A program made the position numbers and the translations under genes. A DNA stretch of 64,000 nt, from contig CAWDKQ010000007.1 in NCBI GenBank assembly GCA_963802915.1, forward strand, positions 124,001 through 188,000, written 5' to 3'. Of the stretch, positions 35,924 to 43,316 are shown piece after piece. Under the pieces are notes generated by a model that had not been told where the DNA came from, did not search any database, and was given only the letters and a program-made list of their open reading frames with translations. This stretch comes from JAICMB01 sp963802915 (GTDB lineage: Bacteria > Acidobacteriota > Terriglobia > Bryobacterales > Bryobacteraceae). Numbering within the stretch: position 1 is the first letter of the stretch; every line of letters begins with the position of its first letter.

Positions 35924-36195
35924 TGCTTTCCTGGATCGGCTGGATTGCGACAGCCATGTTTGGCTTGTCTTATCTCTGTAAGCGGCCGGCGCAGCTTCGT
36001 ACGGTGCAGGCGCTGGCAGCGCTTCTTTGGATTGTGTACGGCGTGATCATTCACGCCGTGCCGGTGGTGGCGGCAAACGTGATTGTCGCGGGTATGGCCG
36101 TGTTCTCCATGTTCACTCGTAACGGATCGCCGTCATCGGATCGATCCGGGAGGCTCGCACCGCTGGAATCAGCGACGCAGCAGACGCAATCGTAA
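35923..36195 (+). CDS. Small inner-membrane protein (YgjV-like)
   Basis: 90 residues. About three hydrophobic helices (LSWIGWIATAMFGLSYL, VQALAALLWIVYGVIIH and VVAANVIVAGMAVFSMF) resemble the bacterial YgjV/PF10688 type or small SemiSWEET-like carriers. The last ~25 residues are hydrophilic and overlap the end of the convergent ADOP gene by 83 bases. ATG 35923 overlaps the HAD stop. Confidence 0.65.
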   Translation: MLSWIGWIATAMFGLSYLCKRPAQLRTVQALAALLWIVYGVIIHAVPVVAANVIVAGMAVFSMFTRNGSPSSDRSGRLAPLESATQQTQS

Positions 36196-38575
36196 CCAGC
36201 AGCAGCGCGGCCGCCGATAATATCGCCGGGTTGCGCGGCGAGGTGCTGTAGAGGAAGCTCGCGATGAAGCGGGAGGCTGCTAGCGAAGCGATGAGGCCGA
36301 GTAAGCAGCCTCCGATCGCGATGGCAATGTTTTCTTTGCAGACGAGTTTCAGCACGTGTTGGCGCTGGGCTCCCAGGGCCATGCGGATGCCGATTTCTCC
36401 GGTGCGGCGTGCGGTGGTGTAGGCGAGGGTTCCATAAAGTCCGACGGCCGTGATTAATAATGCGAGAGCGGCGAAGAAGAGGGCGAGGAGCGCCATCATT
36501 CGTTCGGTGGCTAGGGATTCGTCGATTTGGGCCTCCATGTTGGAGGCTTCGGGCGCGGGAACTTCGGGCGCGATGCGGCGGACGATGGATCGGGCTGCGG
36601 CGATGACGGGGCCGGGTGCTCCGTCGATTCGGAGGAGGGCTGTGAACGAATCCTTCTTCATGCCCTGCGTGATGGATGAAAAGACGGTGGGAACGGGGGC
36701 GTCCCGCACGTTCGCGTACTTGGTGTCGGCGACGACGCCCACGATTTCGGATTCATCTTTCTCCACCTTGATTCGCTGGCCGATGGGGTTTCGATCGGGC
36801 AAGAGCACTCGCGCGGCGGCCTGGTTTAGAATCGCTACGCCGCCCGATTTGTCGGTATCGCTCCAGCGAAATTCACGTCCGGTGAGCAACGGAGTTCGCA
36901 TGGCGGCGAAGTAGCCGGGCCCCACTTGATTCCTGTACAGTTCGTGTGTGGGCTGTCCCGGCAAGGCGATGTCCGCCGACCACCAGGAATTCGAGATCGG
37001 GATCACGTTTAGATAGCTTGCGCCTGCTACTCCGGGTAATCGCGCGAGTTCTTCAGAGACCTGCTGGTAAAGGCGGACCAGGGTTTCTCCGCTGCGCGTC
37101 TGCTTGTCCATGTCCATCGATAGCATCAGGAGACCGCGTGGCTCGAAGCCGAGGGGTACGTCGTGGAGTTGAACGAGGCTGTAGCCGAGGAGTCCGGCGC
37201 CCGTTACTAATACGAGTGCCAGTCCGACTTCGCCGGCTAGCAGGACGCGCGGCCAGAGGCGACGCCGTTCTCCTCCGCGTAGAGATGTACTCGCTTCGCG
37301 CAAACGTTCCTGGAGGGCGCGGCTGGTGGATCGCAGGGCGGGTAACAGGCCGGTCAAAATGGTGGCGAGCGCGGCTATGGCTGCCGTGAACAGGAGCACG
37401 CGAGAATCCGGTGAGACATCGAATTGCATGGGATTATCTTGCGTGCTGAGAAATCGTGCGAGGGCGCGGCTGAGCAGAGGGGACAAGGCAAATCCTAGTA
37501 GCGAGCCGGTGACGGCGAGCAATAGCGTTTCGGTTAGCAACTGCTGGAGTAGTCGGGAGCGGCTCGCGCCGAGAGCGAAGCGGGTCGCGATTTCGCGTTC
37601 GCGTGCGGCGGCACGGGCCAGCAACAGGCTCGCGAGATTCAGACAGGCAATCAGGAGAACGACGCCGACGAGCGCCATAAGCGCGATGAGGGGCTTGCGG
37701 AAGCGCAGGCGCAGGTACGAGTAGCCGGTAGCGCCGGGTTCGGCAGCCAGGTACAACTCGGAACGCTTGCGATTGTTGAAGCGCCAGTTTGGATCGGGGA
37801 TGGCGGCTTCGAAAGTCTGGCGGGAGGTGGCGCGAAGGAAGGCCTCGGCTTGGGTTTGCGAGACTCCAGGGCGCAGGCGGGCGATGGTTCTGAGCCACCA
37901 GGAGTGCCAGCCATTGGCCGTGTTGTTGTATGGCGCGTCGACTAGGGGCTCGGTTGCAAGCGAGGCGAAGATGTCCGGCTTGGTGCCGACTTCAGCGCTT
38001 GCGAAGGCTGGCGGCATCACGCCGACGATCGTAAACGCGACATTGTCGAGAACGATCTTGCGGCCGAGTACATTGGTGTTGCCGTCAAACCAGGCCTGCC
38101 AGAAACGATGACTGATCACGGCGGTTGGTCCGTTAGAACCGCCGCCGGGTTGATCATCGGCGGCTGTGAGATAACGGCCCAGTTCGGGCGTCACTCCCAG
38201 GCCGGAGAAATACTGACCGCTGACGAGCGCTCCCTTGATGCGCTCGGTCGCGGCTGCCCCATGTGTCTGGAACGTGTGGCCGCTGAACGCGAAGACATCG
38301 GAAAATACGGGCTGCGTATGCGATTCGAGGTAGCGGACGATCGGGACGCAGAAGCTGTAGCCATAGTCGCCGGGCTGGATTCGCAGCAGGGTGAGGCGGT
38401 CGGCTTGCGGCACGGGCAGTGGACGCAGCAGCAGAGCGTTGATGAGGCTGAAAATTGCGGCGTTGCCTCCGATGGCGAGCGCGAGAGTCAATAGCGCTAC
38501 GGATGTGAAGGCGGGGGTCCTGCGGAGCATGCGCGTCGCGAGAACTAGGTCGCGCCGAAGATCGTCGAGGGCCAT
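36113..38575 (-). CDS. ADOP-type (MacB/FtsX) ABC transporter permease
   Basis: 820 residues. Same double FtsX/MacB layout as the two permeases at the left edge (FTSVALLTLALAIGGNAAIF; LMALVGVVLLIACLNLASLL; YTTARRTGEIGIRMALGAQR), but it lacks most of their ~70-residue helical leader and no PadR gene is next to it. It is therefore a different ADOP branch. The ABC-F gene that starts 60 bp away on the other strand is a translation factor, not a transporter ATPase. Confidence 0.92.
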   Translation of the reverse strand: MALDDLRRDLVLATRMLRRTPAFTSVALLTLALAIGGNAAIFSLINALLLRPLPVPQADRLTLLRIQPGDYGYSFCVPIVRYLESHTQPVFSDVFAFSGHTFQTHGAAATERIKGALVSGQYFSGLGVTPELGRYLTAADDQPGGGSNGPTAVISHRFWQAWFDGNTNVLGRKIVLDNVAFTIVGVMPPAFASAEVGTKPDIFASLATEPLVDAPYNNTANGWHSWWLRTIARLRPGVSQTQAEAFLRATSRQTFEAAIPDPNWRFNNRKRSELYLAAEPGATGYSYLRLRFRKPLIALMALVGVVLLIACLNLASLLLARAAAREREIATRFALGASRSRLLQQLLTETLLLAVTGSLLGFALSPLLSRALARFLSTQDNPMQFDVSPDSRVLLFTAAIAALATILTGLLPALRSTSRALQERLREASTSLRGGERRRLWPRVLLAGEVGLALVLVTGAGLLGYSLVQLHDVPLGFEPRGLLMLSMDMDKQTRSGETLVRLYQQVSEELARLPGVAGASYLNVIPISNSWWSADIALPGQPTHELYRNQVGPGYFAAMRTPLLTGREFRWSDTDKSGGVAILNQAAARVLLPDRNPIGQRIKVEKDESEIVGVVADTKYANVRDAPVPTVFSSITQGMKKDSFTALLRIDGAPGPVIAAARSIVRRIAPEVPAPEASNMEAQIDESLATERMMALLALFFAALALLITAVGLYGTLAYTTARRTGEIGIRMALGAQRQHVLKLVCKENIAIAIGGCLLGLIASLAASRFIASFLYSTSPRNPAILSAAALLLVTIASAASLIPAVRASRIDPMTAIRYE

Positions 38576-38634
38576 GTAGTTTCCTCAGTTGAATCATATA
38601 TGACGAATTTCGTGAATGGTAGTTTGGTGTTTCG

Positions 38635-40272
38635 ATGATTTCGTTTTCCAGTATCAATAAGCAGTACGGCAAGCAGTTGGTGTTTGTGGACGCGTCGTTC
38701 CAGTTGAACCCCGGCGAAAAGGTCGGCCTGGTGGGTCCGAACGGGTCGGGTAAAACCACGCTATTTCGAATGGTGGTGGGCGAGGAAAATCCGGATGAGG
38801 GTGAGGTTTCGGTTCCGAAGCGGCTGACGATCGGCTATTTCCGGCAGGATGTGGAAGAGATGAAGGGCCGTTCGGTTCTGGATGAAGCGATCGCGGGTAG
38901 CGGCCGGGCCGGCGACCTGCATCATGAACTGGAGGCGCTGCAACGGGCCATGGAGGATCCCGATCAGGCCGACGATCTGGATCGCATTCTGGCGCAGTTC
39001 GGCGAGGTGCAGGAAGAATACGAGCATCTGGGCGGCTACACGCTGGAGGCGCAGGCTCGCGAGGTGCTGCATGGGCTGGGGTTTCAGGACGATCAGATCG
39101 ATGGCGATGTAGGAGCGCTGTCCGGTGGGTGGAAGATGCGCGTCGCTCTGGCGCGGGTTTTGCTGGGGCGGCCGGATGTGCTGCTCATGGATGAGCCGAC
39201 GAACCATTTAGATATCGAATCGATCATCTGGCTGGAGCATTTTCTGAAGACCTATTCCGGCGCTCTGTTGATGACGTCTCACGATCGCGAGTTTATGAAT
39301 CGCATCGTAAACCGGATTGCGGAAATCGATGGCGGAGAGATCATCGTGTATTCCGGCAATTACGACTTCTATGAGCGGGAGCGGACGATCCGGGAGGCGA
39401 ATCAGCAGGCGGCTTTTGCGCGACAACAGGCGATGCTTGCGAAGGAACAGCGATTCATCGACCGGTTTCGAACGCATGCGGCCAAGGCTGCGCAGGTGCA
39501 GAGCCGCATCAAGGCGCTGGATAAGATCGAGAAGATTGAGCTGCCGAAGAAACGGCAGGTAGTGAAGTTTGAGTTTCGCGTTCCACCGCGTTCTGGCGAT
39601 CAGGTGGCCGTGATCGAGGATCTGCATAAGAGCTACGGGTCGCGCGTGATTTATGACGGATTCAGCTTGACGATCCGGCGCGGTGAACGCTGGGCCGTGA
39701 TGGGTCGCAATGGGGCGGGGAAGACGACGCTGTTGAAGATGATCGCTGGAGCAGCGCAGCCGGATTCGGGATCGGTGCGATTGGGTGCGAGTCTCACGAT
39801 GGGATATTTTGCGCAGCAATCTTTGGATGTGCTGGACGCCGATTTAACGATCATGGAGCAACTCCAGCGGGATTTTCCAGGGGATGGGATCGGTTCACTG
39901 CGGACATTGGCGGGCGCGTTTCAATTCTCCGGCGACGATGTGGAAAAGCGCATCCGAGCGCTATCGGGCGGCGAGAAATCGCGGCTGGCGATGGCTCGGA
40001 TGCTGTATAACCCGCCGAATTTTCTGGTGCTCGATGAGCCGACGAACCACCTGGATCTGGAGACGAAACAGATGCTGGTGGAAGCGCTGAAAGATTTCGA
40101 AGGCACGATGATTTTCGTGTCGCACGATCGAACTTTTCTGCGCGGGCTGGGGTCGCGGGTTTTGGAGTTGGGTGGGGAGAGCGGGACGGATCGGGAGCCG
40201 CTGGTGTATCCGGGATCGTACGCGGAGTATGTCGAGCGAGCGGGGCATGAGGCTCCTGGAATTTATTCGTAG
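38635..40272 (+). CDS. ABC-F family ATPase (ribosome-associated, Uup/EttA-like)
   Basis: 545 residues, two ABC domains without membrane segments. First Walker A GPNGSGKTT at 34-42, first signature LSGGWKMRVALAR, Walker B VLLMDEPTNHLD; the second domain has GRNGAGKTT, LSGGEKSRLAMAR and FLVLDEPTNHLD. The charged linker (residues ~240-320: RTIREANQQAAFARQQ...) is the P-site tRNA interaction motif region of ABC-F proteins, which act on ribosomes. The last 67 codons are duplicated at 43046-43249 with identical protein sequence. Divergent from the third ADOP gene. Confidence 0.93.
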   Translation: MISFSSINKQYGKQLVFVDASFQLNPGEKVGLVGPNGSGKTTLFRMVVGEENPDEGEVSVPKRLTIGYFRQDVEEMKGRSVLDEAIAGSGRAGDLHHELEALQRAMEDPDQADDLDRILAQFGEVQEEYEHLGGYTLEAQAREVLHGLGFQDDQIDGDVGALSGGWKMRVALARVLLGRPDVLLMDEPTNHLDIESIIWLEHFLKTYSGALLMTSHDREFMNRIVNRIAEIDGGEIIVYSGNYDFYERERTIREANQQAAFARQQAMLAKEQRFIDRFRTHAAKAAQVQSRIKALDKIEKIELPKKRQVVKFEFRVPPRSGDQVAVIEDLHKSYGSRVIYDGFSLTIRRGERWAVMGRNGAGKTTLLKMIAGAAQPDSGSVRLGASLTMGYFAQQSLDVLDADLTIMEQLQRDFPGDGIGSLRTLAGAFQFSGDDVEKRIRALSGGEKSRLAMARMLYNPPNFLVLDEPTNHLDLETKQMLVEALKDFEGTMIFVSHDRTFLRGLGSRVLELGGESGTDREPLVYPGSYAEYVERAGHEAPGIYS

Positions 40273-40361
40273 GCGGTGTTTGCGCCGCTGACGTTATAAT
40301 TCCTGAATCATGTCCTCGTTCGACGTCATGGTGGAACGCGGTGGGTTTGGAAAAACCGCGC
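40069..40361 (+). repeat. Direct repeat, left copy (ABC-F end, spacer, sdhC start)
   Basis: 293 bp matching 43046-43368. It includes the last 67 codons of ABC-F, a spacer of three heptamers (40273-40293), the TATAAT box and the first 17 codons of sdhC. The match stops abruptly at 40361/40362. Confidence 0.92.
40310..40361 (+). pseudogene. 5' fragment of sdhC
   Basis: Seventeen codons (MSSFDVMVERGGFGKTA) identical at the DNA level to the start of sdhC at 43317. The frame then runs into inserted DNA and stops at 40415-40417, giving a 35-codon chimaera unlikely to be functional. Its promoter box (TATAAT, 40295-40300) is intact. Confidence 0.85.
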
Positions 40362-40407
40362 CATGGAACGATGTTTCATTACTGACCCTTTGTGAAACGC
40401 AACGCGC

Positions 40408-40947
40408 TCAAGAATGAGCGAGTGGCAAGGGTGGTTGGTTAAGCGCCACACCCAAAGCGCGACTTGCGGCCTCGATGCTACTTCGGTCACAGCGAGCGAG
40501 CAGGGCTTGCAAGTCCCTGTCGGTCGAGAGGACGTGAAAGTCTTTTGAAGGGGCGAAGTAGACAAGCGTCCGCTTGTCTGCGGCTATCAGGTTCAGGATG
40601 TTCTGAAGGGTGCCCTTACTCTTACCGTCCCAGAGCATCACGCCGCATCCGGCCTCCCGCGCCATGGCAATGTCTTTCGCGGCGTAGTAGCTGAAATCCT
40701 TCCGGCTGTTGGGGGGCGAAATGTTTCGCATGGGCCAGGATCCGATATTGTTTCGACACTCGTCCATGCAAAATACTTCGACGTTGGAGTAGCAATGCTC
40801 CGCGAAGTACTGCTGGATAGCTTTGTCGGCTCCATTGGCGTCGCCGATCAGAATAAAGTCTCCGCGGCGGATAAAATCATCCAGCCGGGCCCGGATCACC
40901 CGGTTAAGCTTGGAAACGGCTCTCGATCCCCCAATAAAAATCTTCAT
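40408..40947 (-). CDS. SLOG/Rossmann-like putative nucleotide-binding protein
   Basis: 179 residues. MKIFIGGSRAVSKLN (GGSR at 6-9), then ILIGDANGADKAIQQYF (GDANGADKA at 35-43) and later GVMLWDGKSKGTLQNILNLI form the pattern of a Rossmannoid DprA/SLOG-type fold that binds nucleotides. CRNNIGSW and YYAAKDIAMAREA are conserved-looking connecting parts. SLOG proteins are linked to nucleotide-derived signals and biological conflict systems (family knowledge); no effector domain is attached here. Start overlaps the phosphoribosyltransferase stop (ATGA), so the two are co-translated. Last gene of the inserted cassette. Confidence 0.7.
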   Translation of the reverse strand: MKIFIGGSRAVSKLNRVIRARLDDFIRRGDFILIGDANGADKAIQQYFAEHCYSNVEVFCMDECRNNIGSWPMRNISPPNSRKDFSYYAAKDIAMAREAGCGVMLWDGKSKGTLQNILNLIAADKRTLVYFAPSKDFHVLSTDRDLQALLARCDRSSIEAASRALGVALNQPPLPLAHS

Positions 40948-41534
40948 CCTGACGCCTTCTTCGTAAGGGTGAGCAGATGAACTGATTTCGCGCCTCCCTG
41001 TTTCAATAGGCCTTCTGCGATCGTTCGCACCGTCGCTCCCGAACCGTAAAGATCGTCGAACAGTAAAATGCGTTTGCCCTTCGTCCCGTTCGGGTCGATC
41101 TCGAAAGCGTCTTCCAACGCCTCCATTATTTCATGGTAATCGGTCAGGTCCTTGAGCTGCGGAGTCTTTTTAACCTTTTTCAAACCCGCGCAAAGCGGCG
41201 CGTCGAGCAGCACGGCTAAAACCTCAGCGACGGCTTGGACTGGCTGCACTCTCCGCGCCTGCGTAGGCGGCACCGGAATGATCACGTCGATTCTCAACTG
41301 CCACTTGTTCTTGCAGAAATCGGCGGCGGCTTCGGCAAGCTCGCCGATCGCGCTTTTGTCCTGGCGGTATTTCAATTTATAGAGCAGTTCGCCCACTGGA
41401 GAGCGCGTTGTTGAAAATCTCGGGTGGCCGTACTCATCGTCCCCGAGATAAGTGCTCGATAGCGAATGGACGTGAAGCGAAAAGCCCGAGTTCCAGGGGC
41501 CGCGCAACACTTGAGGCTTGATCTCGACACTCAT
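40944..41534 (-). CDS. ComF-like phosphoribosyltransferase
   Basis: 196 residues from ATG 41534; a longer frame to 41576 would run into the hairpin. Type I phosphoribosyltransferase fold: VGELLYKLKYRQDKSAIGEL and VIIPVPPTQARRVQPVQAVA (ComF-like front), then the PRPP loop ILLFDDLYGSGATVRTIAEG. Unlike ComFC proteins it lacks the N-terminal zinc-cysteine module. Such domains move ribose-phosphate onto bases or regulate by binding PRPP. Its tight coupling to the SLOG gene suggests both handle the same nucleotide or signal; that is inference. Confidence 0.8.
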   Translation of the reverse strand: MSVEIKPQVLRGPWNSGFSLHVHSLSSTYLGDDEYGHPRFSTTRSPVGELLYKLKYRQDKSAIGELAEAAADFCKNKWQLRIDVIIPVPPTQARRVQPVQAVAEVLAVLLDAPLCAGLKKVKKTPQLKDLTDYHEIMEALEDAFEIDPNGTKGKRILLFDDLYGSGATVRTIAEGLLKQGGAKSVHLLTLTKKASG

Positions 41535-41560
41535 GTTATGTGATTTGGCCGAAGGCAGCA

Positions 41561-41602
41561 AAAGAGCGAGCGCCAAAAAGCGCTGACTTGCGCTCGCTCT
41601 TT
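41561..41602. terminator. Perfect 13-bp stem-loop between the AIPR and PRTase genes
   Basis: AAAGAGCGAGCGC (41561-41573) pairs perfectly with GCGCTCGCTCTTT (41590-41602), loop 16 bases. Read on the minus strand the stem ends in TTTT, so it can act as an intrinsic terminator or attenuator 27 bases before the PRTase ATG. Being symmetrical, it could also stop plus-strand transcription. Confidence 0.65.
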
Positions 41603-41680
41603 GACACTATCGAATACAAGCCGGGCCGCCACGTCGAACTGAGCGCCTGGCAAACGCTTTATAAGGCGGCCTCCGGCCGT

Positions 41681-42931
41681 TTATCGACGTCGGCGCGCCG
41701 GCGCCCTTTCCTGTTCTTCTTGCAATCGCTCCTGAAGCAATCGGACTTGCAACCGCATGTACAGGTTCGCCCAGTGCTTGCGATTCTTACCGATCTGATC
41801 CGGATTGCGAACACCTTCCTTAGTGAGCTGGAATGTCTCGTCAACAATTATTGGCCCTACGTCCTTCCAGACCCCAAGAACATGCTCAAATCCGCCACGC
41901 CAGCGAGCCTCGCCGGTCTTCGGGTTTTTCTCTACGTAAGTCCGGAAGGCCGCAAGGATCGGAAACGTGGCTCCCTTCGTTAGTCGATATTTGCTTGAGG
42001 GCAGGTTCGCGAATGGAAAATCAAATGCTCCGCGCCGCTCGGACGCTTCTTCCACGATATTCATTTTTCCCGCTCTGCCTCCATCGTCATTGTGCATTTC
42101 GCGGAAGTCGTGCCTAATCCGATCGTACAAAGTCAGCCCGTCCTTGAGGAGCGGCCGGAGCCGATGGTATGTGCTCGCGGCGATCTTTACCTTGTTTTCT
42201 TCATAGTCTCTGGCGAATTTGGTTAGGGGCGTGCTCCATTTTTCGTAAGCCGCGATGGGATGTTTGCCCGCGTTCACTTCGTTCGGAAAGTCGAAGATGT
42301 TAAGAGCTTCGAGAATCGCGATCAGATCACGAACATCGTACTCCTCATCGTCGCTTTCCTTCCAGGAAATACGCTCAGCGTAATTCTCCTCGGCAATTTC
42401 TTCCTTCAGCCAGTCAAAGACGCCGGCGATGTTGTAGATGGATTGCGGCGCAACCTGAATGCCGGTATTTAAGCCGCGGGCTATATCGCTGACAAGTTCG
42501 CTTGTGACGCCGGTACGGATGTAAACCTCGACGTGCTGCTCGTCCGGCGTGGTCCCATCCTCATTGGCTTCTTCGATTATTTTGGCAGTGTGGGCTCCAT
42601 CGACGATCCCGCCCTCCGAATCGTCGATCACGATTTCCAACAAGCCTTTTTGCTTGTCAAGCAACTTCACCGAACGCGCAAGGATCGTTATGCCCTTGTT
42701 CATCAGGTCAAATGTCCCGGGCGTGGCGGTTTCCCCGTCCAGGCTGCTACGAACGTCTTTGTAGACTCGGCGATTGAGTCCGATCGGATCTCTAGCGTTG
42801 GCTGAGGTGCTGATACCGGAGGGGAATTCTTTCGCAGCTACCGTAAGCCAGTACTTCTCAATCGACGAATAAACAGGGTGGGTTGTCCGGCGCATTTCAT
42901 GCGCGCGGATGCGGTGGACAGATTTGCCCAT
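41681..42931 (-). CDS. AIPR-family (abortive infection phage resistance-like) protein
   Basis: 416 residues from ATG 42931, which has GAAGGAG six bases upstream; the open frame continues into the repeated ABC-F tail, which is clearly not part of this protein. AIPR core motifs are visible: FDLMNKGIT at 74-82, IVDGAHT at 109-115, VEVYIRTG at 134-141 and ARGLNTGIQVAPQS from 151. The C-terminal third is charged and helical and ends Arg-rich (EERAPARRRR-like). AIPR proteins are associated with phage resistance, mechanism mostly unknown. First gene of the inserted minus-strand cassette. Confidence 0.75.
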   Translation of the reverse strand: MGKSVHRIRAHEMRRTTHPVYSSIEKYWLTVAAKEFPSGISTSANARDPIGLNRRVYKDVRSSLDGETATPGTFDLMNKGITILARSVKLLDKQKGLLEIVIDDSEGGIVDGAHTAKIIEEANEDGTTPDEQHVEVYIRTGVTSELVSDIARGLNTGIQVAPQSIYNIAGVFDWLKEEIAEENYAERISWKESDDEEYDVRDLIAILEALNIFDFPNEVNAGKHPIAAYEKWSTPLTKFARDYEENKVKIAASTYHRLRPLLKDGLTLYDRIRHDFREMHNDDGGRAGKMNIVEEASERRGAFDFPFANLPSSKYRLTKGATFPILAAFRTYVEKNPKTGEARWRGGFEHVLGVWKDVGPIIVDETFQLTKEGVRNPDQIGKNRKHWANLYMRLQVRLLQERLQEEQERAPARRRR

Positions 42932-43020
42932 ACTTTCTCCTTCAATGCCGACGAGGCGGCTTGGATTTTGCTGTGCGCACGATGACGCCAGCGCTTTTGT
43001 GTTAGCACCCTCTTTGCCTC

Positions 43021-43035
43021 TCCCTTCAAAAGGGA
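43021..43035. other. Small hairpin beside the insertion edge
   Basis: TCCCTT-CAA-AAGGGA forms a 6-bp stem ten bases inside the right edge of the inserted DNA (edge at 43045/43046). It may be part of the AIPR promoter zone or a recombination end; nothing further supports either. Confidence 0.3.
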
Positions 43036-43045
43036 ACAGCTTGAC

Positions 43046-43249
43046 CAGATGCTGGTGGAAGCGCTGAAAGATTTCGAAGGCACGATGATTTTCGTGTCGC
43101 ACGATCGGACGTTCCTGCGCGGGCTGGGATCGCGCGTGTTGGAGCTGGGCGGCGAGAGCGGGACGGATCGGGAGCCGCTGGTGTATCCGGGATCGTACGC
43201 GGAATATGTCGAGCGGGCCGGGCATGAAGCGCCTGGAATTTATTCGTAG
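43046..43249 (+). pseudogene. 3' fragment of the ABC-F gene
   Basis: The last 67 codons of the ABC-F gene without the rest. The encoded protein is identical to that of the intact gene, yet 14 codons differ, all synonymously (for example CGA/CGG, TTT/TTC, TTG/CTG). It starts at the insertion edge with no promoter of its own. Confidence 0.9.
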
Positions 43250-43250
43250 G

Positions 43251-43300
43251 GCGTACAGCGTACCGCGTGCGGCGTGCCGCCGTGAAGCATACCGCTAACG
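43251..43300 (+). repeat. Heptamer array upstream of sdhC
   Basis: GCGTACA, GCGTACC, GCGTGCG, GCGTGCC, GCCGTGA, then one extra base, GCATACC, GCTAACG: seven heptamers. The corresponding spacer in the left copy (40273-40293) has only three (GCGGTGT, TTGCGCC, GCTGACG). Confidence 0.7.
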
Positions 43301-43301
43301 T

Positions 43302-43307
43302 TATAAT
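43302..43307 (+). promoter_or_regulatory. -10 box of the sdhCAB operon
   Basis: TATAAT with only nine bases between it and the sdhC ATG at 43317, so the transcript should be leaderless or nearly so. The same box and spacing occur in the left repeat copy. The -35 region is occupied by the heptamer array. Confidence 0.5.
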
Positions 43308-43316
43308 TCCTGAATC

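Noticed and set aside
40310..40417. 35-codon ORF from the sdhC start fragment
   Set aside because: Half of it is sdhC start and the rest is unrelated inserted DNA; treated as a truncated gene.
41540..41983. 147-codon plus-strand frame across the hairpin and AIPR end
   Set aside because: Antisense to AIPR, crosses the stem-loop and has no domain.
42932..43225. Longer N-terminus for the AIPR gene
   Set aside because: The extra codons are antisense to the duplicated ABC-F tail; a good ribosome site marks ATG 42931.
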